The notes beneath the pieces are model-generated. The model was given only the letters and a program-made list of their open reading frames with translations, ran no database searches and was not told the DNA's origin. A stretch of DNA of 7,265 nucleotides from Deltaproteobacteria bacterium (GTDB lineage: Bacteria > Desulfobacterota > Desulfarculia > Adiutricales > Adiutricaceae). The DNA is taken from positions 1-7,265 of the forward strand of contig JAISZP010000073.1 in assembly GCA_031269135.1 (NCBI GenBank), written 5' to 3'. Below are positions 1 to 5,996 of the stretch, in pieces. The position numbers and the translations under genes are program-made. Position 1 is the stretch's first letter, and the number at the start of each line of letters is the position of its first letter.

Positions 1-482
1 ACCAACCAGTGGGGTGGTTCAAGAAACTTTTTGATGACGGCACAAGAAGAAGAGTCTTTTTTAAATGAATACTTAGTAATGGCAAAAAGTGGGCTGATCG
101 TAACTATACCTATGCTTCACGATCAATATAACAAAAGTGTTGGTAAAATAGTTCCAAAATCAACTATTTATCGGTTGTTGGAGCGACATGACTGGAGAAA
201 AGTTAAGCCGGACGCAATTCATCCAAAAGCAGATCAAATTGTTCAAAACAAATTCAAAAAAAAACGCTTAAGCTACAAATGGGTACGATTGACAAAACAA
301 GGAATCATCGAAATCTTCCCATTTACTTAACTTTTCAAGATGAGGCTGGATTTGGCGGAATGACGGATCCAAGATCTTGTTGGGCGCCTTATCCATTTCG
401 ACCTACCGTGAAATTAGCTCTAGTACGGGAGCACAAACATATTTTTGGTTCTGTTTGCCCCAAGACTGGTCATCTTGATTTT
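1..482 (+). pseudogene. IS630-family transposase remnant, 5' end outside the window, frameshifted and truncated
   Basis: The reading frame is already open at base 1 (residues GGSRNF then MTAQEEESFLNEY), so the gene began upstream. Frame 1 (1-330) carries the helix-turn-helix part: a STIYRLLERHDWRKVKP segment followed by HPKAD and FKKK, typical of the IS630 N-terminal region. The reading continues in frame 3 with YLTFQDEAGFGGMTDPRSCW and FGSVCPKTGHLDF, the start of the IS630 DDE domain, whose first catalytic Asp is the D of FQDEA. The switch of frame fits a -1 shift at nine consecutive A (256-264). The second and third catalytic acidic residues and the whole C-terminal half are absent: at about 483 the frame passes into trmFO sequence. 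The remnant is visibly richer in A+T than trmFO. It cannot encode an active transposase as it stands. The family call is confident from the motifs; whether the frame change was once programmed or is decay cannot be decided here. Confidence 0.85.
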
Positions 483-551
483 ATGGCGGATGATGAAACA
501 ATGGCAGTTGACGATATGACGGCAGTTGATGAAACAATGGCAGTTGACGAT
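483..551 (+). repeat. 33/36-nt tandem duplication at the trmFO start
   Basis: Two adjacent copies, 483-515 and 516-551, encode MADDETMAVDD and MTAVDETMAVDD. The 24 nt at 492-515 are identical to those at 528-551. Each copy contains a second, shorter ATG-GCA-GTT type sub-repeat, so four ATG codons fall in one frame within 57 nt. The segment lies exactly between the last transposase-like residues and the first TrmFO-family residues. Confidence 0.9.
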
Positions 552-1883
552 GCTTCGGCGTCCGACGTCACTATAATCGGCGGAGGATTGGCCGGTTGCG
601 AAGCTTGTTGGCGGGCACTGGCCAACGGCCTGAAAGTGACGCTGTGGGAGATGAAGCCTAAAAAATTTTCTCCCGCTCATATAAATCCTAATCTAGCCGA
701 GTTGGTCTGCTCCAACTCCTTTCGGGCCGACGATCCTAAAAACGCCGTCGGTCTACTCAAAGAGGAACTGCGACTTTTAGGATCGCTGGTGATGAGCGTC
801 GCCGATCTCACCAAAGTCCCCGCCGGAAGAGCCTTGGCGGTCGACAGAGAAGAATTCAGCCGACTCGTCACCGAAAAATTGACCGCCGCCCCCAATCTCA
901 CGATAATAAGAGAGGAATTCACGCCGCCTTTCCCCTTCGAGCAGATTATTGTAGTCGCCGCAGGTCCTCTCGCCTCCGACGGCTTGACCAATGAGCTTAA
1001 AAGGTTGGCGGGCTCGGAGAATCTCCACTTCTACGACGCCTTAGCCCCCATCGTCGCCTTCGAATCGCTCAATCTCCAAAAAATATTCGCCGCCGATCGC
1101 TACGGCGAGCCGGGACAAGGCGATTATCTAAATTGCCCGCTGACTAAAGATGAATTTATGGTCTTTTATGACGCCTTGACTCAAGCGGATCGAACCAGTC
1201 CAAGACCCTTCGAGAACATGAAATTTTTCGAAGGGTGCCTTCCCATTGAAGTTATGGCCGCAAGAGGCGAAAAGACCTTGACCTTCGGGCCGATGAAGCC
1301 TGTGGGTTTGACGGATCCTAGAACCGGACGGAAGCCCTATGCGGTGGTTCAGCTCAGAAGAGAAAACCCCCAAGCCTCTTCGTGGAACATGGTCGGCTTT
1401 CAAACCCGCCTCACCAGAGCCAGTCAGGATAAAGTCTTCAGACTCATACCGGGGCTTGAGAACGCCGAATTCTCACGCTACGGAGCCATCCACCGCAACA
1501 CTTACCTCCAGGCGCCCCAGGTCTTGGACCAATACCAGCGCCTAAAACTTTTTCCAACCATCTTTTTGGCCGGCCAGATCAGCGGAGTGGAAGGCTACGT
1601 CGAATCGGCGGCCCAGGGTTTGTGGGCCGGAGAAAACGCCTCACGCATGGCTTTAGGCAAACGTCCGCTTGAGCCGCCAAGGGACACGGCCCTGGGCTCG
1701 CTTTTAAGTCATCTTAAAGGCTACGGACCGCCTAGCTCCTTTGCTCCCTCCAACGTCAATTTCGGACTTTTCCCATCCCCTCCGCCCGCCATCCATAAAC
1801 GGGACCACTCCTCGTGGCGTTTAGCCCAGGCAAGAGACGCTTGGCCAAGCTTTCTGGAAGAAATCGGTTATGAACGACATTAA
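483..1883 (+). CDS. trmFO: TrmFO, methylenetetrahydrofolate-tRNA (uracil-5-)-methyltransferase (FAD/NADH-dependent)
   Basis: TrmFO makes 5-methyluridine at position 54 of the tRNA T-loop, taking the carbon from methylenetetrahydrofolate with reduced FAD; it is cytosolic. Counted from the ATG at 483 (466 aa), the FAD-binding Rossmann motif VTIIGGGLAGCEA lies at about residues 29-41. ELVCSNSFR follows, with the active-site Cys at 76 (the B. subtilis Cys53 equivalent), then VPAGRALAVDR, YLNCPLT, and FFEGCLPIEVMA with the second key Cys at 252 (Cys226 equivalent). FGPMKPVGL, RKPYAVVQLR, GQISGVEGYVESAAQGL and VNFGLFP complete the family pattern. Family members are about 435-450 aa, so the enzyme is complete. 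The same frame is open further upstream to 279 through transposase sequence. Four in-frame ATGs (483, 501, 516, 537) lie in a duplicated acidic segment and none has a clear Shine-Dalgarno. The ATG at 537 would give 448 aa, nearest the family norm; 483 is chosen as the first ATG after the transposase similarity ends. The 3' end overlaps the lipoprotein gene. Confidence 0.93.
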   Translation: MADDETMAVDDMTAVDETMAVDDASASDVTIIGGGLAGCEACWRALANGLKVTLWEMKPKKFSPAHINPNLAELVCSNSFRADDPKNAVGLLKEELRLLGSLVMSVADLTKVPAGRALAVDREEFSRLVTEKLTAAPNLTIIREEFTPPFPFEQIIVVAAGPLASDGLTNELKRLAGSENLHFYDALAPIVAFESLNLQKIFAADRYGEPGQGDYLNCPLTKDEFMVFYDALTQADRTSPRPFENMKFFEGCLPIEVMAARGEKTLTFGPMKPVGLTDPRTGRKPYAVVQLRRENPQASSWNMVGFQTRLTRASQDKVFRLIPGLENAEFSRYGAIHRNTYLQAPQVLDQYQRLKLFPTIFLAGQISGVEGYVESAAQGLWAGENASRMALGKRPLEPPRDTALGSLLSHLKGYGPPSSFAPSNVNFGLFPSPPPAIHKRDHSSWRLAQARDAWPSFLEEIGYERH

Positions 1884-2811
1884 ACTACTTTCCTCTAAGA
1901 CCAAACTCTCTGAAAACCAAAGCGGCGGCGGTCGCCGGATTGTTTTCAGCCTCCTTGCCTGCATCGTCTGCCTAGCGCTTGCATCAGCCTTATTGGGCTG
2001 CAGCGCCAAAGCCCCGAAAAGGCGCCTGCCCCAAGGACTCCAAATAGGAACCATCACCGGTGAAGGCGGCGATTTGCTTTCAAGCGAACTCAAACGCCTT
2101 GATTACTCCGCCGGCAAAAAACCTGCAGGCGGCCTCAAAATCCTCTCCGGCGAAACAAGCTTCAGCTTAAAGAGCATCGACGGCTTGGAAAAAGTGGCTT
2201 CCTCCGGCGCGAGCATCCCAGCGACCGAGCGTCCGAATGAACCGTCTTCCGCGCAAAGCGATAGCGACGCGCGGCTGTACCCCTTTACGATGACCGAGGC
2301 CGTCTTTGAGCTAAACTGGACTATTCATGACGAAAACAGCGGACTGGCGGTCGCCGCCGGAACGACCAAAGACACGCTCAAGCTCAGCACCGGAGGCTAT
2401 TTAGCCGGCCAAGGGAAAGCTCCTCATCAGCCTCCGACCGAAGAACAAGCTCTTAAACAATTGGCGCCGGCCTTAGCCGACCAATTGATCCAAGAGCTTG
2501 GCCCTTCTTTCAGCTCAAGCGCTCTACTCGCCGGAGATGACGAGATCTCCAAAAAGGCCGCGGCCTTAGCCGCCGGCGGAAACTGGGATGAGGCCGGCCT
2601 TTTATGGGAGGAGCTTGTCGAGCTCAATCCGGAGTACTACGTGGCTCTCTATAATTTGGGCCTTCATCACGAAAGAAAGGGCGAGCTGGAAGAAGCTTAT
2701 TCTTACTATCGCCTGGCTTTTTTAAGCGACAGCTCGGATCTGACCAGACAAGCCCTGACTAGGTTGACCGACAGCTTGAACCGTCTTGACCGAACGCCCG
2801 GCGCAGAATGA
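1870..2811 (+). CDS. Putative outer-membrane lipoprotein with C-terminal TPR repeats
   Basis: This 313-aa protein starts with a polar stretch, then RR at 22-23, a hydrophobic segment (about 24-42) and a lipobox L41-L42-G43-C44. This indicates a signal peptidase II-cleaved lipoprotein, and Ser at +2 predicts Lol sorting to the outer membrane. The middle (about 53-212) is a soluble region of no family I can name. It contains VFELNWTIHDENSG and a helix ending in ALADQLIQELG, loosely reminiscent of CsgG/LpoB-like periplasmic domains, which is only an impression. Residues about 225-290 form two TPR-like helical hairpins, the second clear (ALYNLGLHHERKGELEEAYS). The start is supported by GGAAG at 1856-1860, 9 nt before the ATG. 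The gene overlaps trmFO by 14 nt in another frame, which points to co-transcription and perhaps translational coupling. A scaffold or envelope-assembly role is plausible from the TPR; the substrate or partner is unknown. Confidence 0.85.
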   Translation: MNDIKLLSSKTKLSENQSGGGRRIVFSLLACIVCLALASALLGCSAKAPKRRLPQGLQIGTITGEGGDLLSSELKRLDYSAGKKPAGGLKILSGETSFSLKSIDGLEKVASSGASIPATERPNEPSSAQSDSDARLYPFTMTEAVFELNWTIHDENSGLAVAAGTTKDTLKLSTGGYLAGQGKAPHQPPTEEQALKQLAPALADQLIQELGPSFSSSALLAGDDEISKKAAALAAGGNWDEAGLLWEELVELNPEYYVALYNLGLHHERKGELEEAYSYYRLAFLSDSSDLTRQALTRLTDSLNRLDRTPGAE

Positions 2812-2865
2812 ATCCGAAAACGTTGATTGAATCCAAAAACATCGATTGAATCTGAAAACCTTCAC
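2809..2865 (+). repeat. Three tandem 19-bp repeats beginning at the lipoprotein stop codon
   Basis: Units at 2809-2827, 2828-2846 and 2847-2865 share the pattern TGAATCCRAAAACRTYGAT. The first two differ at three positions, all transitions; the third is degenerate at its 3' end. The TGA of the first unit is the stop codon of the lipoprotein gene, so read-through or frameshift events would meet repeated in-register TGA or nearby stops. Confidence 0.85.
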
Positions 2866-2935
2866 CAAAAGATTTAACCGCTTCAGAAATTATTTCCTTT
2901 TTTCGTTCCATTCTAAATGATACGGGCGACATCGA

Positions 2936-3106
2936 CCCGACTCGGCTCTGCTTAACTCGGCTCGACTTAACTCGACTCGACTCGACCCAGCTCAGCTCGA
3001 CTTAACTCGACTCGACCCAACCCAGCTCAACTCGACTCGACTTAACTCGACTCGACCCAGCCCAGCCCAGCCCAGCTCAGCTCGACTTAAACTCGGCTCG
3101 GCTCAT
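2936..3106 (+). repeat. Pentanucleotide array, about 34 units, consensus CYYRR, with a 35-nt higher-order repeat
   Basis: From 2936 to 3090 the sequence divides without slippage into 31 five-base units. After one inserted A at 3091 come three more units to 3106. Unit types are CTCGA (12), CCCAG (6), CTTAA (5), CTCGG (4), CTCAG (2), CCCAA, CTCAA, CCCGA, CTCTG and CTCAT. All but CTCTG and CTCAT fit C-Y-Y-R-R, so nearly all variation is transitions. A block CTCGA-CTTAA-CTCGA-CTCGA-(CTCGA or CCCAA)-CCCAG-CTCAR occurs at 2961-2995 and again at 2996-3030. A related block at 3036-3080 has four CCCAG units in a row. The array lies between the lipoprotein gene and tex and ends 52 nt before the tex start. 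Flanks 2866-2935 and 3107-3140 show no gene, and I see no convincing promoter or terminator in them. Confidence 0.93.
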
Positions 3107-3144
3107 TCTTTCATCCTTCCGCAACGTTTGAAATTTGCTTCTTT

Positions 3145-3150
3145 GGAGAG
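3145..3150 (+). promoter_or_regulatory. Ribosome binding site that decides the tex start
   Basis: GGAGAG lies 8 nt before the ATG at 3159. The in-frame TTG at 3135 lies upstream of this site and has no comparable RBS, so translation most likely starts at 3159. Confidence 0.8.
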
Positions 3151-3158
3151 CGCTTTTG

Positions 3159-5516
3159 ATGAACGACCACCATATAAAAATCGCCCAGACGCTTTCTTTG
3201 ACGGCCTACCAAACCGCAAGCGTTCTAAAATTATTTGATGAAGGCGCAAGCGTTCCTTTCATCGCCCGCTACCGCAAAGAAGTCACCGGCAGTTTGGATG
3301 AAGTTCAGATACTGGCTATTAGGGATCTAGCCAAAAGCTTAAGCGATCTTGAAGATAGGCTGACCGCCGTCATCAAATCTCTTGAGGAAAGGCAGTTATT
3401 GAATCCTCAACTGCAAAGCCTGTTAATGGCGGCAGAGACCTTAACGGAGCTTGAAGACATCTATCTTCCTTACAGGCCGAAAAAGCGCACCAGAGCGATG
3501 GCCGCCAGAGAAAAAAACTTGGAACCGCTGGCGCTTGCTCTAAAAAAGCAAGACCCGCAGGACGATCCTCAGCGACTGGCCTTAGAGGCCATTGAAAACG
3601 GCGCCCAGGCGGAAAACGCCGACGAAGCTCTTAGCGGCGCCAGAGACATCATAGCCGAAATCATCTCTGAAGACTTGGACGCCAGAAAGCAGTTACGCGA
3701 ATATTTCGAGCAAAACAGTTTTCTGGTCGCGAAGCTGCAGCCTGGAAAAGAAGAGATTGCGGCTAAATATAAGGATTATATCGATTACTCCGACAAAATA
3801 GCCTCAATCCCGTCGCACAGATTTTTAGCCGTCAAACGGGCCGAATCGGAGGGGATTTTTCACTTGCAGATTCAGCCTGACGCCCAGAGGGCCATAGAAA
3901 TGCTAAAGGGCCTCTTTGTTCTAAATCAGTCTCCTTGCGCCCTGGAAACGACGAAGGCGCTTGAAGACTCTTACAAACGCCTTCTTGCGCCGACGCTGGA
4001 AACCGAACTAAGGCTTTCGACCAAAAAAAGGGCGGACATGGAGGCGATAACCGTCTTTTCGACCAACCTTCGGGAACTGCTCTTGGCGCCGCCTTTAGGG
4101 GAAAAGCCGATCTTGGCCATCGATCCCGGCTTGAAATCCGGTTGCAAAATAGTCGCCTTAGCGGCTAATGGGACAGTTTTGGAATACGCCACCATCTACC
4201 CGCATTTTTCCGGTCAAGCTGAAAGAAAAGCCGCCGAAGCGAAAATAATCGATATGATCATGCGCCATCAATTGACGCACGTAGCGCTCGGCAACGGCAC
4301 AGGCGGGCGAGAGACCCATGATTTTCTAATCAATATTCCAAATTTTCCCAAAGACGTTCCTATAATATTCATCGACGAAAGCGGCGCTTCGATCTATTCG
4401 GCTTCGGATCTGGCCAGGCAAGAGTTTCCAGACCTTGATCTGACGATAAGAGGGGCCATATCCATCGGCCGGAGATTAAACGACCCTCTTTCCGAGTTGG
4501 TCAAAATCGCTCCGAAATCCATCGGCGTCGGCCAATATCAGCATGACGTGGATCAAAATCTACTCGGCGAAAAATTGGACGACGTAGTCGTCAGCTGCGT
4601 CAATCAAGTGGGAGTCGAAGCAAACCTCGCTTCGGAAAAACTTTTAAGCTACATCTCCGGCATCGGCCCAAGCCTTGCGAAAAACTTCGTGAAGCATAGA
4701 AATGAAAAAGGAGCCTTTAAAAATAGAAAAGAATTTTTAAAGGTCGCCAGACTCGGCCCAAAACTCTTTGAACAGTGCGCCGGCTTCTTGCGCATCAAGT
4801 CGAGCGAAAATCCTTTGGACAACAGCGCCGTTCATCCCGAGTCGTATCATGTGGTGGAGAAGATGGCAGGCGACCTTGGGGTGAACGTCTCCGAACTGAT
4901 CGGCGACAAGCGATTGATAGGCAAGATAAAACTCGCCGACTACGTCACCGATGAAATCGGACTCCCAACCCTTCAAGACATCGTAAGCGAACTTCAAAAG
5001 CCCGGCAGAGACCCCAGAGAGCCATTTAAAGTCTTCTCGTACACCGACGGGATCATGACCCTCAAAGACGTGAAGACGGGAATGAACCTTAAGGGCCGGA
5101 TCAACAACATAACCGATTTTGGGGCCTTTGTCGACGTCGGCATCCATGTGGGCGGACTGCTTCATATCAGTAAACTTTCAAGAAAGTTCATCAAACACCC
5201 TTCCGAAATCGTAAAAATCGGGCAAGAAGTCGAGGTGACGGTGATCGGGGTCGATTTGCAGCGAGAAAGACTGCAATTGAGCCTTATAGATGATTTCGAA
5301 AGACATGGCGACGGCGACTGCGCTCGCGACCCGGCCCATATTTCTCAAAACGACGTCTCGCAAAGACAAGTTTCATCAACTCCAAGTTCAACTCAAAGTT
5401 CAAAGCCGATTTCCGGACCAAAACAACATCAAAAAGACAAGGCTTCTCATCGCAATCGACAGCCTGTCGATAACCCTTTCTCAGCCTTGAAAAACTGGAT
5501 GAAAACCGGGAAATGA
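3159..5516 (+). CDS. tex: Tex, S1-domain RNA-binding transcription accessory protein
   Basis: Tex is a conserved cytosolic nucleic-acid-binding protein linked to transcription; its Spt6-like architecture is known from family structures, while its exact biochemical job is less settled. The 785-aa product has the full domain order. An N-terminal helical Tex_N region (about 1-190) includes ASVPFIARYRKE and LEDIYLPYRPKKRTR. A YqgF/RNase H-like domain (about 317-440) has AIDPGLKSGCKIV, GNGTGGRETHDF and IDESGASIYSASDLA. The segment with IGRRLNDPLSELVKI and SIGVGQYQHDVDQ follows, then helix-hairpin-helix motifs (about 495-545, ISGIGPSLAKNFV, ARLGPKLFEQCAGFLRI, NPLDNSAVHPESY). An S1 domain spans about 641-710 (GRINNITDFGAFVDVG, GLLHISKLS, ERLQLSLID). 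A Ser/Gln/Lys-rich tail, probably disordered, ends with NPFSALKNWMKTGK. Length and motifs are normal for the family and no frameshift is seen. The gene appears to be its own unit, preceded by the CYYRR array. Confidence 0.97.
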   Translation: MNDHHIKIAQTLSLTAYQTASVLKLFDEGASVPFIARYRKEVTGSLDEVQILAIRDLAKSLSDLEDRLTAVIKSLEERQLLNPQLQSLLMAAETLTELEDIYLPYRPKKRTRAMAAREKNLEPLALALKKQDPQDDPQRLALEAIENGAQAENADEALSGARDIIAEIISEDLDARKQLREYFEQNSFLVAKLQPGKEEIAAKYKDYIDYSDKIASIPSHRFLAVKRAESEGIFHLQIQPDAQRAIEMLKGLFVLNQSPCALETTKALEDSYKRLLAPTLETELRLSTKKRADMEAITVFSTNLRELLLAPPLGEKPILAIDPGLKSGCKIVALAANGTVLEYATIYPHFSGQAERKAAEAKIIDMIMRHQLTHVALGNGTGGRETHDFLINIPNFPKDVPIIFIDESGASIYSASDLARQEFPDLDLTIRGAISIGRRLNDPLSELVKIAPKSIGVGQYQHDVDQNLLGEKLDDVVVSCVNQVGVEANLASEKLLSYISGIGPSLAKNFVKHRNEKGAFKNRKEFLKVARLGPKLFEQCAGFLRIKSSENPLDNSAVHPESYHVVEKMAGDLGVNVSELIGDKRLIGKIKLADYVTDEIGLPTLQDIVSELQKPGRDPREPFKVFSYTDGIMTLKDVKTGMNLKGRINNITDFGAFVDVGIHVGGLLHISKLSRKFIKHPSEIVKIGQEVEVTVIGVDLQRERLQLSLIDDFERHGDGDCARDPAHISQNDVSQRQVSSTPSSTQSSKPISGPKQHQKDKASHRNRQPVDNPFSALKNWMKTGK

Positions 5517-5524
5517 GGCCATCT

Positions 5525-5539
5525 TCCAAATTATTTGGA
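5525..5539. repeat. Short AT-rich palindrome just after tex
   Basis: TCCAAATTATTTGGA is a perfect odd palindrome with 7-base arms, 9 nt after the tex stop codon. No T-run follows it, so it is not a standard intrinsic terminator by itself. Confidence 0.5.
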
Positions 5540-5561
5540 CCGCAATGACTTTTATGACGCC

Positions 5562-5590
5562 AAAAAAACGCTGCAGCTGAGTATTTTTTT
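5562..5590 (+). terminator. Possible terminator downstream of tex
   Basis: A run of seven A (5562-5568), a GC-containing segment with the palindromes GCTGCAGC and CAGCTG (5570-5579), and a run of seven T (5584-5590) can pair A7 with T7. This is an arrangement seen in bidirectional terminators. The inner stem is weak because the palindrome leaves no loop, so this is a tentative call made mainly from position and the T-run. Confidence 0.3.
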
Positions 5591-5621
5591 ACCATAAGCG
5601 GTTGACGACGAGTGCGGCTGA

Positions 5622-5674
5622 TTGGCCCTATCCATGGGGCAAAGGGCCAAGGAGCAAACGGCAAAGGGGCAAAG
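5622..5674 (+). repeat. Hairpin and G-rich short repeats (GGGGCAAAG type)
   Basis: TTGGCCCT (5622-5629) and AGGGCCAA (5643-5650) form a perfect 8-bp inverted repeat around a 13-nt loop. Overlapping this, 5636-5674 is built from degenerate 6- to 9-nt units: GGGGCAAA, GGGCCAA, GGAGCAAAC, GGCAAA, GGGGCAAAG. The 9-mer GGGGCAAAG occurs perfectly at 5636-5644 and 5666-5674. No T-run follows. Confidence 0.65.
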
Positions 5675-5823
5675 TGATTGCAGCCTGGAAACCAGTTAAA
5701 AACATCATTTTCCCTTTTGCATGAAACGATGAATTTAAATGGTTTCAGCATCAGCTTGTCTACCGCGCAGGCGAAACAACCATCAAACCCCAAAGCGTGT
5801 TCCACCCTGAACTCTCTTTTAAG

Positions 5824-5891
5824 ATGAGACTCATAGCGCAAATGTGCTAAAATCGGCAAACTAGAAAATATTTTGCAAATGATTGCAATCA
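5824..5891. repeat. Cluster of five short palindromes, two with TTGCAA cores one helical turn apart
   Basis: In order: ATGAGACTCAT (5824-5834), AGCGCAAATGTGCT (5835-5848, one G-T pair), AAAATATTTT (5865-5874), TTTGCAAA (5872-5879) and TGATTGCAATCA (5880-5891, a perfect 12-mer). The centres of the last two are exactly 10 bp apart. They lie about 65-80 bp upstream of the -35 box at 5954, a position where a dimeric DNA-binding protein could act. Regulation is inferred, not shown. Confidence 0.5.
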
Positions 5892-5953
5892 GCTAAAAAC
5901 GAACATTTTCGTACAATGAGTTCTTTACACATCGATCTTTTTATCTCTTTTAA

Positions 5954-5982
5954 TTGACTATTTCTCGTTTTCGTGTTATAGT
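5954..5982 (+). promoter_or_regulatory. Strong sigma-70-type promoter with extended -10
   Basis: TTGACT (5954-5959, five of six consensus) and TATAGT (5977-5982, five of six) are separated by exactly 17 nt. A TGT immediately before the -10 (5974-5976) gives an extended -10 element. The upstream stretch is A/T-rich. The start of transcription would be near 5989, directed rightward into the tnpB remnant. It is the clearest promoter in the window. Confidence 0.75.
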
Positions 5983-5996
5983 CGTCTATCATAAGC

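Larger units (their letters stand above)
5517..5950. other. Region without a recognisable gene between tex and the tnpB remnant
   Basis: A long reverse-strand open frame crosses this stretch and the end of tex, but I recognise no family in it and see no start signal. The region holds the possible terminator, a G-rich repeat with a hairpin (5622-5674) and a cluster of short palindromes (5824-5891). Nothing resembling a tRNA was seen. Confidence 0.5.

Noticed and set aside
289..317. Perfect TTGACA -35 box as promoter for trmFO
   Set aside because: No acceptable -10 lies 16-18 nt downstream, and the hexamer is within transposase coding sequence.
2851..2888. TCTGAA/TTCAGA inverted repeat as terminator of the lipoprotein gene
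   Set aside because: The arms are only 6 bp with a 26-nt loop and no T-run directly after it.
2936..3106. CRISPR array or coding repeat
   Set aside because: There are no unique spacers between longer repeats; the unit is 5 bp, and CTTAA units put stops into two of the forward frames.
3135..3158. Earlier TTG start for tex
   Set aside because: It would place the GGAGAG RBS inside the coding region; the ATG at 3159 has the right spacing and gives the usual Tex N-terminus.
4737..5165. Reverse-strand open frame of 142 codons inside tex
   Set aside because: It lies wholly opposite the conserved HhH and S1 part of tex and is best explained as a shadow of that coding sequence.
5284..5859. Reverse-strand open frame of 191 codons
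   Set aside because: It overlaps the end of tex, starts at a TTG without a convincing RBS, resembles no family I know, and part of it is just translation of the G-rich repeat (LPFAPWPFAPW).
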